Assembly: GCA_963739545.1 (NCBI GenBank)
Contig: CAVUAT010000011.1
Location: forward strand, 186,001 to 250,000
Direction of reading: 5' to 3'
Source: CAVUAT01 sp963739545
GTDB taxonomy: Bacteria; Actinomycetota; Thermoleophilia; Solirubrobacterales; 70-9
Length of the DNA: 64,000 nt
Shown: positions 50,710 through 59,398 of the stretch, piece after piece
Layout of the letters: each line of letters starts with the position of its first letter
Numbering within the stretch: position 1 is the stretch's first letter
The notes under the pieces: generated by a model
The model's input: only the letters and a program-made list of their open reading frames with translations
The model's database searches: none
What the model was told of the DNA's origin: nothing
Program-made: the position numbers and the translations under genes

Positions 50710-51645
50710 ATGTCGACCGCGATCGTCACTGGGGGCGCAGGGTTCATCGGCTCGCATCTCGTCGACAGGCTTCTCGCCGACGGCCATCGCGTGATCGTCG
50801 TCGACGACCTCTCGACCGGGATCCGAGAGCGAGTTGCGCCCGAGGCGGAGCTCGAGGAGCTTGACCTCGTGGACTTCGAAGGGCTTCAGATGCTGGCGCG
50901 CGCCGCCAAGCCGAAGCGCATCTTTCATCTCGGAGCGCAGTCGGTGGTGACCGTCTCGGTCGCGGATCCCTGGCGCGACTGCGACGTCAACGTCAAGGGC
51001 ACGCTCAACGTGCTTCAGATCGCCCGCGAGCACGCCGCCCCGGTCGTCTTCAGCTCAACCGGCGGAGCGCTCTATGGCGACGGCGCGCCGATGCCGACGC
51101 CGGAGACTCAGCCGCCCGCACCGCTGGCGCCCTACGGCGCCTCGAAATGGGCCGGCGAGGCCTACCTGCGCACGTGGGCCGCCGCCTCGGGGCAGCCACA
51201 CGCCGTCTGCCGTCTCGGCAACGTATACGGGCCGCGCCAAAGCCCACACGGCGAGGCCGGGGTCGTCGCGATCATCAGCCACAGGCTCTGGTCCGGACGG
51301 CCAGCGACCCTGTACGGCGACGGGAAGCCCACTCGGGACTACGTGCACGTGAGCGACGTCGTCGAAGGTCTCATGCGCGCCTCCGGGGTGCTCGGCGTCT
51401 TCAACCTCGCCACGGGCCGCGAGGTCCCGGTTCAGGAGATCTTCGAGCTGCTGCGAAACGAGTCGGGGGTCGAGAGCGAGCCTGAGCTGGTTCCCCTTCG
51501 CGACGGAGAGCTGGAGCGTTCCTGCATCGATCCCTCCAAGGCCCAGGCGGAGCTCGGCTGGAAGGCAGAGGTGCCGCTTGAGCGCGGGGTACCCGAGACC
51601 TATCGGGCTCTCGTCAGCGGGTTCGAGGGCGGTGTGCAGGAATAA
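50710..51645 (+). CDS. NAD-dependent UDP-sugar epimerase (GalE-type)
   Basis: 311 aa from ATG 50710. NAD loop IVTGGAGFIGSHLVDRLL, DDLSTG after strand 2, FHLGAQSVVTVSVADPWRDCDVNVKGTLNVL, FSSTGGALYGD, and the catalytic PYGASKWAGE (YxxxK). The RLGNVYGPRQSPHGEAGVVAI and RDYVHVSDVVEGL stretches are typical of UDP-glucose/UDP-GlcNAc 4-epimerases. In the locus it should supply a galacto-configured nucleotide sugar. Confidence 0.9.
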   Translation: MSTAIVTGGAGFIGSHLVDRLLADGHRVIVVDDLSTGIRERVAPEAELEELDLVDFEGLQMLARAAKPKRIFHLGAQSVVTVSVADPWRDCDVNVKGTLNVLQIAREHAAPVVFSSTGGALYGDGAPMPTPETQPPAPLAPYGASKWAGEAYLRTWAAASGQPHAVCRLGNVYGPRQSPHGEAGVVAIISHRLWSGRPATLYGDGKPTRDYVHVSDVVEGLMRASGVLGVFNLATGREVPVQEIFELLRNESGVESEPELVPLRDGELERSCIDPSKAQAELGWKAEVPLERGVPETYRALVSGFEGGVQE

Positions 51646-51657
51646 CCTCGGTCAAAC

Positions 51658-53172
51658 TCAGCCTGAGGGTCTGCCGGGAACCAGTCGCGATGCGGCGGCT
51701 CTGGCCGCGGCGATCTCGCGCGGTGTGATCTCGCCGCTGGCGATCAGCGCCCCTAGATACGCGAGCACCGCAGTCGTTCCGCCCGCAACCAGCACCGGAA
51801 TCGCGATGTCGCTGGTCCCGCACGCGAACAGCACGCCGCACATGACTGCGAAGGCGACCATGGTCCTCGCGAAAGTGCGTCCGAGCCCGGAGAAGTCGAC
51901 GTCGACCAGTCGGTTCAGAATCCAGAGGTGGCCGCCTACGTAGAGCAGCATCGCCGCATCCGTGCCGATAGCCGCGGCGACGATCCCGATCTTCCCCAAA
52001 AGGGCAACATCGATTGCGGCGTTGAGAGCCAAGGCACCGATCGCCAGCGGGATTCTCCTACGGGCTTCTCCGAGGTAGTTGACACCGACCGATAACAAGG
52101 GCGCGAGAGCGATCAGCAGCGCGAACGGCGTCAGCGCTCTCAGCACCTCGGCTGACTCGGCGTAGCTGTCTCCGAGTGTGATCTCAACCACCGGGTCAGC
52201 CCATACGAGCAGCGGCGCGACAAGCAGGGGCTGCAAGAGCAGCAGGTAGCGGATACCCGCCTCGAAAGCCCGCACGTTCGGTCCCTCACCGTCCTGCCGC
52301 GCGAGCCGCGGTGCGACCCCGCCCGTCAGCGCAAGCCCTGAGTACTGCAGCAGCGTCAATAGTTTCACCGGCGCCGCGAAAAGCCCGACGGCCGAAGTGC
52401 CGAGGATCGCACCGATCAGCAGAGTGTCGATCTGGGTGTACAGCACGAAGGCGCCGTCGATCACGAACAGAGCCCCCGCATAGCCGGCGATGCGGCGATA
52501 GCCCCACTGGGGACTCGGCCGAACCCGCAAGGAGTCGCGCCCCAGCAGGCGCAATACGAGCGCGGCGCCGACGATCGCCCCGAAACAGAAGCCGATGGCT
52601 CGCCCCCCTGCTGCTCCGGCCGCGCCGCTTCCGAGCAGTACAAGCGCGACACTGGCGCCGACCTCCACCGAACTCTCCGCGAGCACCAGCCGGAGAGTGA
52701 AAGAATTTCGTCCCATCGCCTCGAAAAAAGCTGTGAATAGGCCCAGCATGCTCTGGCCGAAGACCGCGATGGCCACGAGCCGAAGCGGCCAGGTCAGCGC
52801 CTCGGTGTCGTAAGCGCTTGCGATCGGAGCTGCCAGCGCGAACAGCGCCGCGGCGATCAGGGCGGCGGCAGCCAGCTTCAGTCCGATGGCGTCGCCGAGG
52901 ATGCGGCCGACCTTGAGCCGGTCGCTCCGGCGCTCGGCTATGAAGCGGGCGGCGGCCTGCGAGATGCCGAAGTCGGACGGCAGCAGCAGCACGGTCCCGA
53001 TCCCGACCGCCAGCGCGAAGATCCCGTATTCGTCTGGGCCGAGCCTGCGGACCAGGAAAACGGTGAGCCCACCCGTGAGCACGGCGCCGGTGAGCTGCAC
53101 GGCGGTTGAGAACAGTGTGTTTCGGCGAATGCTCTCCGGCGGAGGTGCGGGGCTGGGCTCGCGGCTGGACAC
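51658..53172 (-). CDS. Oligosaccharide flippase (Wzx/MATE-like)
   Basis: 504 aa with about 12-14 hydrophobic helices and short loops. It begins SIRRNTLFSTAVQLTGAVLTGGLTVFLVRRLGPDEYGIFALA, which is the classic start of polysaccharide-biosynthesis flippases (RRLGPxEYGxFAL). A second repeat begins after residue about 220 (RIAGYAGALFVIDGAFVLYTQIDTLLIG). It would move undecaprenyl-linked repeat units to the outer face, where the Wzy-like proteins act. It is on the opposite strand from the preceding transferases, and converges with the epimerase gene. Confidence 0.9.
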   Translation of the reverse strand: MSSREPSPAPPPESIRRNTLFSTAVQLTGAVLTGGLTVFLVRRLGPDEYGIFALAVGIGTVLLLPSDFGISQAAARFIAERRSDRLKVGRILGDAIGLKLAAAALIAAALFALAAPIASAYDTEALTWPLRLVAIAVFGQSMLGLFTAFFEAMGRNSFTLRLVLAESSVEVGASVALVLLGSGAAGAAGGRAIGFCFGAIVGAALVLRLLGRDSLRVRPSPQWGYRRIAGYAGALFVIDGAFVLYTQIDTLLIGAILGTSAVGLFAAPVKLLTLLQYSGLALTGGVAPRLARQDGEGPNVRAFEAGIRYLLLLQPLLVAPLLVWADPVVEITLGDSYAESAEVLRALTPFALLIALAPLLSVGVNYLGEARRRIPLAIGALALNAAIDVALLGKIGIVAAAIGTDAAMLLYVGGHLWILNRLVDVDFSGLGRTFARTMVAFAVMCGVLFACGTSDIAIPVLVAGGTTAVLAYLGALIASGEITPREIAAARAAASRLVPGRPSG

Positions 53173-53283
53173 GGGCTCAGTCGAGTCGCGGGACTGGGGC
53201 TTCGAGCGAGGCGGGCCGGACCGCTAGGACGCTGTCGAAACCCATTAAGCAGCCAGCAGGTGGGGGACAATCAAGAGGAGGAG

Positions 53284-55098
53284 TCAGCTCGAGGCCTCTG
53301 GCCGGTCGCCCCGAGCATGGAACGCCGAGGCCAGCGCGTCCCCCAGGACGGTCCTGCGCACTCGCCGGGCGAGGCGCGACCGCTTGATGCGGAACCTGAG
53401 CGGGCCGTCTACGCCGTAGATGCCGGTGCGAGGCCACGACATCGTCGATCGCTCGTTGTAAGGCGGCGGCAGCGAAGCGCCGGTCGCGTAGCCGGCATCG
53501 ACCGCGGCGCGGGCCACGGCAATGTCCTCATCGCCATAGGGATACGCCACCGAGAGGCAGCGCCCGCCGATCTCCCGCTCGCATTCCTCGCGGGAGCGAA
53601 CAAGCTCTTCGAGCCGGCGCTCGGGCGGGATCTGCGTCAACTTCGGGTGCGTCCGGGTGTGAGAGCCGATCTCCCAGCCGGCGCCGGCGAGATCTCGGAG
53701 CTGGCGCCAGCTGAGCGGCTGAAGCTCGCGCGCCCTGGGCGTGTCTCTCCACTGGTCGATGCCGGGCCAAGACAGTGATTCCGCGCCCACTTGGGCCGTC
53801 GGGACGAAAACCGTCCCTGGCACGCCCAGGGGCTCCATTACCGGTCGAGCCAGCCGCTCGATGGATTCATAGGCGTCGTCAAAGGTGACTGCGAAAACCT
53901 TCTCGCGGTGCCCACCGCGAACCGCCTCGCTGAACGTAACCGGTGTGTAACCGGCTCTCAGCAGCGTCTTCAGGTGGCCCTCGAGAAGCTCGGGGGAAAC
54001 CGCGAGGCTCGATTCCCAATCTTCGCTCACAGCGTGGTAACAGAGCACGAAGGCGTCGGCATTGCCGCGCGCGTGCGTGTTCCACGGCAGCTTGTGCGCG
54101 AGCAAAGCGTTACGGGGTACAAGGGCGCGGAACAAAACCTTGTGCGCAAACGCACGCCGACGTCCCAGGGCCGAATCACGATAAGAGTCAAAGCGCTCGC
54201 TGGCCTGCGTGAGCTCGTCGCGTTCTGAGAGTGAGGCGAGTATCTCGAGCTGCTTGACGTGGAGCAGGTGGTACGCGGCGCTGGCGACGTTGATAACTGG
54301 ATGCGGAAAGAGGTCGTAGCGCGACCAGTAGCCCGTGTCGTAGCGCGGCAGGAGGTTGACAAGCGCGTCGAGACCGCCCTCAAACCACTGCTTCGCCTCG
54401 ACGTCGTCGAGCGCGCTGGCGACGTCGTGAAAACCCCAAAGGGCGAAGATGCCGCCGTTCAACACGAGCGAGTCCGGCGTCGTCGGATACTCCTCGAAGA
54501 AGGGAAGGCCGTCGATCTCCGACAGCACACCACCCGAGGCTGTGGGCAATCGCATAGGGGCGAGAGCGCGCCTTGCGGCTTCGGCGTAGCGCTCGTCGCC
54601 GGTGCCCGCGAACAGGCGTGCCATCAGGCTCGCGCCCTCCCCTTGTGCGATGCCGGAAACCCACGGGGGCTCGATCCGATATGTGTGGGGCATCGGGAAC
54701 CAGTGCAGCCAGGCGCCGTTCCAGACCCCGTCGCGCTGCTGGGCGGATAGCAGGTGGTCCCCAGCCGAGATCGCCGCCTGCCGCCACGCATCGCCGTCGC
54801 CCTTCAGGTAGCGCTCCCACGCCCCGAGCGCCCACTGCACCGTCGCGATATGGAGCTGCTCGTCACGCTCCCGCAGCCACGACGGGGGCCAGACCGGCTC
54901 GTGGACCTTGACGCTGAAGTCGATGTAGTAGCCGCGCAGCTCGCCCGAAGCGCCCAGCTGAGTCCCGATCGGAGGCGCGAATGAACGCTCGCTGCTGAAG
55001 ATGTCGGGGTCGCCATGGCCCCGGCCCGCGAGCCGGCGAGCGAGCGAGCGCCTGCCGCGAGGCGTTAGTGCGGAATTGTCGGGTGGCGGGAGATTCAC
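53284..55098 (-). CDS. Two-domain glucuronyl C5-epimerase / polysaccharide deacetylase
   Basis: 604 aa from a GTG. Residues about 45-310 match the D-glucuronyl C5-epimerase domain (PF06662-like): YYIDFSVKVHEP, PWVSGIAQGEGASLMARL, SLVLNGGIFALWGFHDVA, then DTGYWSRYDLFPHPVINVAS with Tyr261 and AAYHLLHVKQLEIL with Tyr276, the two positions equivalent to catalytic tyrosines. Residues about 348-545 are a NodB-type deacetylase: FVLCYHAVSE, metal-binding TFDD (405-408), SHTRTH (479-484) and AYPYGDED. Both halves keep their active-site residues. A signal peptide is not visible, so the location is uncertain. Such a fusion implies epimerisation of uronic acids and removal of N-acetyl groups from one chain. 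The start codon is only 24 bases from that of the divergent glycosyltransferase. Confidence 0.85.
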   Translation of the reverse strand: MNLPPPDNSALTPRGRRSLARRLAGRGHGDPDIFSSERSFAPPIGTQLGASGELRGYYIDFSVKVHEPVWPPSWLRERDEQLHIATVQWALGAWERYLKGDGDAWRQAAISAGDHLLSAQQRDGVWNGAWLHWFPMPHTYRIEPPWVSGIAQGEGASLMARLFAGTGDERYAEAARRALAPMRLPTASGGVLSEIDGLPFFEEYPTTPDSLVLNGGIFALWGFHDVASALDDVEAKQWFEGGLDALVNLLPRYDTGYWSRYDLFPHPVINVASAAYHLLHVKQLEILASLSERDELTQASERFDSYRDSALGRRRAFAHKVLFRALVPRNALLAHKLPWNTHARGNADAFVLCYHAVSEDWESSLAVSPELLEGHLKTLLRAGYTPVTFSEAVRGGHREKVFAVTFDDAYESIERLARPVMEPLGVPGTVFVPTAQVGAESLSWPGIDQWRDTPRARELQPLSWRQLRDLAGAGWEIGSHTRTHPKLTQIPPERRLEELVRSREECEREIGGRCLSVAYPYGDEDIAVARAAVDAGYATGASLPPPYNERSTMSWPRTGIYGVDGPLRFRIKRSRLARRVRRTVLGDALASAFHARGDRPEASS

Positions 55099-55122
55099 GG
55101 GTTTCAGCGAAACTAAAGGCTA

Positions 55123-56322
55123 GTGTTGACGCCGACAGGGAAACGCAAGCTCCGGGTGCTGACGATGGTGGACGGCATCGGCGCCTATGGAGGAGGCGAG
55201 TCTCTCGCCGGCGAGATCACGAGGCGCCTCGACCCTGAGCGCTTCGATCGCTCGTTCTGTGTCACGCGCTGGGAAGAGCGTCCCGAGTACGAGCGGACCC
55301 TCGAAGCCTTCCAGGCTGCCGGGGTGGAGTTCATCGGGCTTAACCGTTCCGCGCGCGTCGATCTCGCGCAGTGGCGCCGCGTCGTCGCTTTCATGCGCGC
55401 CAGGAGGATCGACGTCCTGCACACGCACAAGCTCGGCTCTAACTTCTGGGGGGCTCTGCTGTCGCCGCTTGCGAGCGTGCCGATATTCGTCGCCCATGAG
55501 CACACCTGGTCCTTCCAGGGCGAGCCGCTCCGCCGCTTCCTCGACCGCGAGCTGATCGCTCGCCGCGCTGACGCGTTCATCGCTGTCTCCCGCGAGGACG
55601 AGCGCAAGATGGCCGAGATCGAGCGCATACCGAGGTCGAAGCTCCGGCTGGTGGCGAACGGCATTCCCGACCCCCTCCCCGGGAGCGGCGCTGACGTCCG
55701 CGCAGAGCTGGGCATCGATGCCGACGCACCGGTAATCGGCGTCGTGGCGACGCTGCGCCCGCAGAAGGCGCTCGACGTCCTGATCGGGGCGGCCGACCAC
55801 CTCCGGCGCGACTTCCCCGACCTGCGCGTGCTGATCGCCGGAGGCGTGGACTCTCAGATTCCCGAGGAGAAAGTCAGGATCCGCGACTTGATCGCCGCGC
55901 GTGGGCTCGAGCGAACCGTGCTGATGCTGGGACTGCGACTCGATATCCCTGATGTCTTGGCGGCGCTCGACGTCGCTGTTCTCTCCTCGGACTACGAGGG
56001 AAGCCCGCTGGCACTGATGGAATGCATGGAGGCCGGTCTGCCGATCGTCGCGACGGCGGTCGGTGGCGTGCCGGACGTGGTCGAGGACGGCGTAACGGGG
56101 CTGCTCACGCCCCCACGGGACCCCGGCGCATTGGCGACGGCCGTCTCGCGCCTGCTCGCCGATCGCGAGCTCGCGGAGCGGATGGGCGAGGCGGGTAGGA
56201 CCCGGCGGCGGACAGTGTTCACCATCGACGCGACGACGCGTGCCGTAGAGTCGATCTACGAGGAACTGTACGCGGCCAAGGCCGCTCACTCCCAGGAGCG
56301 GGATCGTTGCGCGCGGAGCTGA
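55123..56322 (+). CDS. GT4-type glycosyltransferase
   Basis: 399 aa from GTG 55123 (a TTG follows at once). N-half: LRVLTMVDGIGAYGGGESLAGEITRRL, IDVLHTHKLGSNFWG, VAHEHTWSFQGE. C-half: VIGVVATLRPQKALDVLIGAADHL, LGLRLDIPDVLAALDVAVLSSDYEGSPLALMECMEAGLPIVATAVGG with the EX7E motif, and GLLTPPRDPGALATAV. Typical of group 4 capsule and exopolysaccharide transferases; sugar unknown. The 3' end overlaps the next gene by 16 bases, so the two are coupled. Confidence 0.9.
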   Translation: MLTPTGKRKLRVLTMVDGIGAYGGGESLAGEITRRLDPERFDRSFCVTRWEERPEYERTLEAFQAAGVEFIGLNRSARVDLAQWRRVVAFMRARRIDVLHTHKLGSNFWGALLSPLASVPIFVAHEHTWSFQGEPLRRFLDRELIARRADAFIAVSREDERKMAEIERIPRSKLRLVANGIPDPLPGSGADVRAELGIDADAPVIGVVATLRPQKALDVLIGAADHLRRDFPDLRVLIAGGVDSQIPEEKVRIRDLIAARGLERTVLMLGLRLDIPDVLAALDVAVLSSDYEGSPLALMECMEAGLPIVATAVGGVPDVVEDGVTGLLTPPRDPGALATAVSRLLADRELAERMGEAGRTRRRTVFTIDATTRAVESIYEELYAAKAAHSQERDRCARS

Positions 56323-57434
56323 TTCGATCGACCGAAGGCCTCGACGCGATCGAGAAACCATGGCGTGAGCTGGCGCTCGCCCGTGGCAACGCGTTCGTCA
56401 CGCCCGAGTGGTTCAAGGCCTGGTGGCGCTGGTACGGCGACGGCCACGAGCCTGCGGTCGCGGTCGTCCGGGATCATGGGGGCGGTGTCGTCGGAGTCGT
56501 CCCGTTCGTCGTCCGCGCGAGCCGCCCGCGTTTGGCGCGTTTCGCGGGGGCCGCGCTCGGCGATCGCTTTCACCCCGCCTGCGCGCCTGAACGCGAGCTC
56601 GAAGTCGTACGGCTGGCTATCGAGATGCTTCGGAAGCAGGACCGCGAGGCGACCGGCATCGTGCTCGACTTCGTCGACGATCATGCGTCCTGGGGCTTGC
56701 TCGGCCGCGAGCTGGGCCTGAGTTCGGTCGTTCAGCGCCGCGCCCAGCTTCACGTCGCCGATCTGACGGACCTCGACTGGGAAGGGTACCTAGCCGGGCG
56801 CAGCCGCAACTTCCGCAGCCAGCTGCGGCGGCGCGAGAAGGTTCTGCGACGCGACCACGAGGTGAGCGTACGCGAAGCCGCCGGCCCGGCCGACCTCGAG
56901 AACGCTTTCAGTGCGTTCCTCGAGCTGCACGACAGGCGTTGGAGCGAGCGCGGCACCTCCGCTCTGGCATCGACGGCGATGCGAGGTTTTCTCAGGGACT
57001 TCGCGGCCTCCGCAGCTGCACGCGGCTGGCTGCGCCTGCGGTTGTTGATGGTCGATGACGAGCCGGTCGCTTCGTTCCTCGGCTGGAACCTGGCAGGAAG
57101 CTATGCCTTCTATCAGGGGGGCTTCGACCCGGCTTGGGCCGACCGCAGCGTCGGCATCGTTCTGCACGCCATCACGATCCGCGATGCGATCGCTGAAGGG
57201 GCGCACGAGTACGACCTGCTGCTGGGCGACGAGGCCTACAAGCTCCGGTTCGCTGATCGCTCGCCGGCCGTCTGCACACTTGCGTTGGCACCCGCGTTCA
57301 GCCCCACCCGGCTCGCGTTCTCGGGTGAGGCAGCCCTGCGCCGCGCCTGGCACGCCCTGCCCGGTCGGCAAGGCGGGCCCGGCCGGCTGGCTCAGAAGGC
57401 CGCCGGAAAGCTGCCGAGTTCCCGCGGCGGCTGA
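56307..57434 (+). CDS. FemAB/CelD-like GNAT acyltransferase
   Basis: 375 aa, TTG start inside the end of the glycosyltransferase gene. Two GNAT-like halves: an N-terminal one (LARGNAFVTPEWFKAWWRWYGDGHEPAVAVVRDHGGGVVGVVPFVV) and a C-terminal BioF2/CelD-type domain (RSRNFRSQLRRREKVL, ENAFSAFLELHDRRWSERG, LRLLMVDDEPVASFLGWNLAGSYAFYQGGFDPAW, SVGIVLHAITIRDAIAEGAHEYDLLLGDEAYKLRFAD). Members occur in exopolysaccharide loci and are thought to acylate sugars or attach amino acids. A paralogue lies at 58308. Confidence 0.85.
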   Translation: MRAELIRSTEGLDAIEKPWRELALARGNAFVTPEWFKAWWRWYGDGHEPAVAVVRDHGGGVVGVVPFVVRASRPRLARFAGAALGDRFHPACAPERELEVVRLAIEMLRKQDREATGIVLDFVDDHASWGLLGRELGLSSVVQRRAQLHVADLTDLDWEGYLAGRSRNFRSQLRRREKVLRRDHEVSVREAAGPADLENAFSAFLELHDRRWSERGTSALASTAMRGFLRDFAASAAARGWLRLRLLMVDDEPVASFLGWNLAGSYAFYQGGFDPAWADRSVGIVLHAITIRDAIAEGAHEYDLLLGDEAYKLRFADRSPAVCTLALAPAFSPTRLAFSGEAALRRAWHALPGRQGGPGRLAQKAAGKLPSSRGG

Positions 57435-57462
57435 GCTCGAGGGGCGCGATGTCCCGCGGCGC

Positions 57463-58311
57463 TCAGCTTGAGCCGGGGCGAAAGCGCGCGACGCTACGCA
57501 GGCCGCGCCACGTGCTTGCCTTGAGGCGGTCGCGCCCCGGGCGCTCGCCAGGTGACTGAGGCGAGAACCCAAGCTTGCGAATCCGGGCGTTGATGGCGTA
57601 GACGTCCACGGCACGATCCACATCGCGCGTGTAAAAGGTGATCGAGAACGAGATCGAGGCTGTGGGGCCGTTCCTGACCATATGCGGAGCGTGGACGGGG
57701 ATGTAGACCCCGTCGCCGGGGGCCATGTCGAACACCTGCGCCTTCGCAGGCAGCCAGTCGACATTGCGGTGGCCTCCCGCGTGGTAGCGCTCGAGCTCCC
57801 GCTCGACGTTCGTCTCCGCCGGGAAATCGCCCACCGTGACCTCCTTGGTCCCTCGGACCTGAAGCAGCAGGTTGTGCTCGGGGTCGAAGTGGGATGGCGT
57901 CACAGAGTTGGGAGCGGAGAGAAACATGAACGCCTCGCGCCGGCTCTCCCCACCCTCACGGCTAGCGACGTGGGGCACGACCTGGCTCAGCGCTTCGTCG
58001 AGGAGCGCCCCGTACTTGGGGTCGCTCTCGATGTGCTTGAGGACCATCCAGCAGCCGTTCGTCTCAATCCCTCGCGCGATCTCGGCCGGGGTCATGTCGG
58101 CTTGCGGAGCGTCGCCGCCAGGCAGCAGCTCGGAGACGTTGGCGGCGATGTGCTGTTCGACCTGCCCCGAGTCGAGCGTCTCGGCGAGCTCGGCGATCGA
58201 GTCCAGGGTGAGCAGCGGATGGTCCACCAGGCCATGGCGGACCGCGAACGGGTGCAGAGAGAAACTGTCTGAGAGCTGCTTGGGATCGAGCTCGAGAAGC
58301 TGGCTCATCAA
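57463..58311 (-). CDS. JmjC/cupin-like iron-oxygenase-type protein
   Basis: 282 aa with an N-terminal helical cap and a C-terminal JmjC-like barrel. The Fe(II) triad is visible as SHFDPEHNLLLQVRGTKEVTV (HxD) and a distal His in VYIPVHAPHMVRNG; the 2-oxoglutarate lysine would be in the GTKEV stretch. Such enzymes hydroxylate proteins, peptides or small molecules. ASISFSITFYTRDVDRAVDVYAIN closes the barrel. It overlaps the 3' side of the upstream acyltransferase gene (58308) by four bases and is the last gene of that minus-strand unit. The substrate is unknown. Confidence 0.82.
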   Translation of the reverse strand: MMSQLLELDPKQLSDSFSLHPFAVRHGLVDHPLLTLDSIAELAETLDSGQVEQHIAANVSELLPGGDAPQADMTPAEIARGIETNGCWMVLKHIESDPKYGALLDEALSQVVPHVASREGGESRREAFMFLSAPNSVTPSHFDPEHNLLLQVRGTKEVTVGDFPAETNVERELERYHAGGHRNVDWLPAKAQVFDMAPGDGVYIPVHAPHMVRNGPTASISFSITFYTRDVDRAVDVYAINARIRKLGFSPQSPGERPGRDRLKASTWRGLRSVARFRPGSS

Positions 58312-59396
58312 AGACCTCGCCTTGTGTTGCGCCCCGCAGCGGCAGCCGCTACGACGCCCGCGGAGGGCAGGCCGCGGAGCCCGGCGCGCATGTACGCGGC
58401 GGTGCGGATTCCAAGCCTGTCCGGAAGCATCCTGTTGATCGCTTCGTTATCCGGTTCGGCGCAGCTGTCCATCAGGGTTGCCTCCTCCTCGTTGAAGATT
58501 CTGATGTTTTCGAGATCCAAATGCTTCCCTGGAGAGTAGTCGGCGAAGGCTTCGTCATACGCGGTTTTGAATGTGAACAGCACTCCCCCGGCTCGCAGGT
58601 TGCACTTCATCGCCACAGCTTTGCCATCGGCTTGAAGGCTCAAGAGCTGAAGGCGGCCCTGCGCGGCGAGGTTCGCGCAGATCGCAATCAGAAACTCGTC
58701 GTGGCCCGGAAGAGAGGCGAAGGCCGTGCCGGCAGCCCCCTTCCACCCGGACTTCTCGAGTCTCAGGAACTCGTTCACCGCCTCGGGGCTCCCGGCGAGA
58801 TCGCAGGTCTCGAGCGTCGAACCGAGGCGCTCCTCGAGGCGGCGTCGGGTCCGCTGCGCGTCGTGGCGGCGTTTCTTGCTCATTGCTGCAAGCCCGGCGG
58901 CGTTTCCGCGCCGCAGACCGCCCCGAGTTGCCTCGGCGAACACGATCTGCCTCGAGCCCACGCGGTCGGCTGCCTCGGCGATCGCCAGGCAGGCGGATCC
59001 GTCGCTCCCCATCAGGTCCATTCCGAAGAATCCGGTCCGCGGCTGCTCGTATGCCAGGGCGAGCATCGCCGACATCCCGGCGACGCCGTGGGTCCCCTGG
59101 GCGATCAGGGGGGTGCCGAGGAACGAATACGGGTGACGCCAGGTGGAGAGGCACCTGAGTGGGATCCGATGCCAGTCGCGTTGCTGGACTACGGGCGCGC
59201 ACGCCGCCCATTGACCGTTCTGGTCGGCAGCGATCAGCAACGCGACCTCGCCGGGCTTCGCCAACGCCCGCGAAGCTGGCATGACGATCTCCTGCTCGAA
59301 GAATGGGTTCGGCTCGATTGCGCCCGCGGCCAGTTCGCGCCACGCGCCGAGCCGGGACGCATCGAGCTCCTCGAGCGCGACGATCTCGGCTCGCAC
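58308..59396 (-). CDS. FemAB/CelD-like GNAT acyltransferase (second copy)
   Basis: GTG 59396, two bases after the stop of the O-antigen-ligase-like gene, is the natural start (VRAEIVALEELDASRLGAWRELA); longer readings enter that gene in another frame. 362 aa: N-half NPFFEQEIVMPASRALAKPGEVALLIAADQNGQWAACAPV and a C-half with MSKKRRHDAQRTRRRLEERLGS, EAVNEFLRLEKSGWKGAAGTAF, LQLLSLQADGKAVAMKCNLRAGGVLFTFKTAYDEAFADYSPGKHLDLENIRIFNEE. The last part is the BioF2/CelD signature. Probably acylates a sugar or lipid intermediate of the polymer. Confidence 0.85.
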   Translation of the reverse strand: MRAEIVALEELDASRLGAWRELAAGAIEPNPFFEQEIVMPASRALAKPGEVALLIAADQNGQWAACAPVVQQRDWHRIPLRCLSTWRHPYSFLGTPLIAQGTHGVAGMSAMLALAYEQPRTGFFGMDLMGSDGSACLAIAEAADRVGSRQIVFAEATRGGLRRGNAAGLAAMSKKRRHDAQRTRRRLEERLGSTLETCDLAGSPEAVNEFLRLEKSGWKGAAGTAFASLPGHDEFLIAICANLAAQGRLQLLSLQADGKAVAMKCNLRAGGVLFTFKTAYDEAFADYSPGKHLDLENIRIFNEEEATLMDSCAEPDNEAINRMLPDRLGIRTAAYMRAGLRGLPSAGVVAAAAAGRNTRRGL

Positions 59397-59398
59397 GG

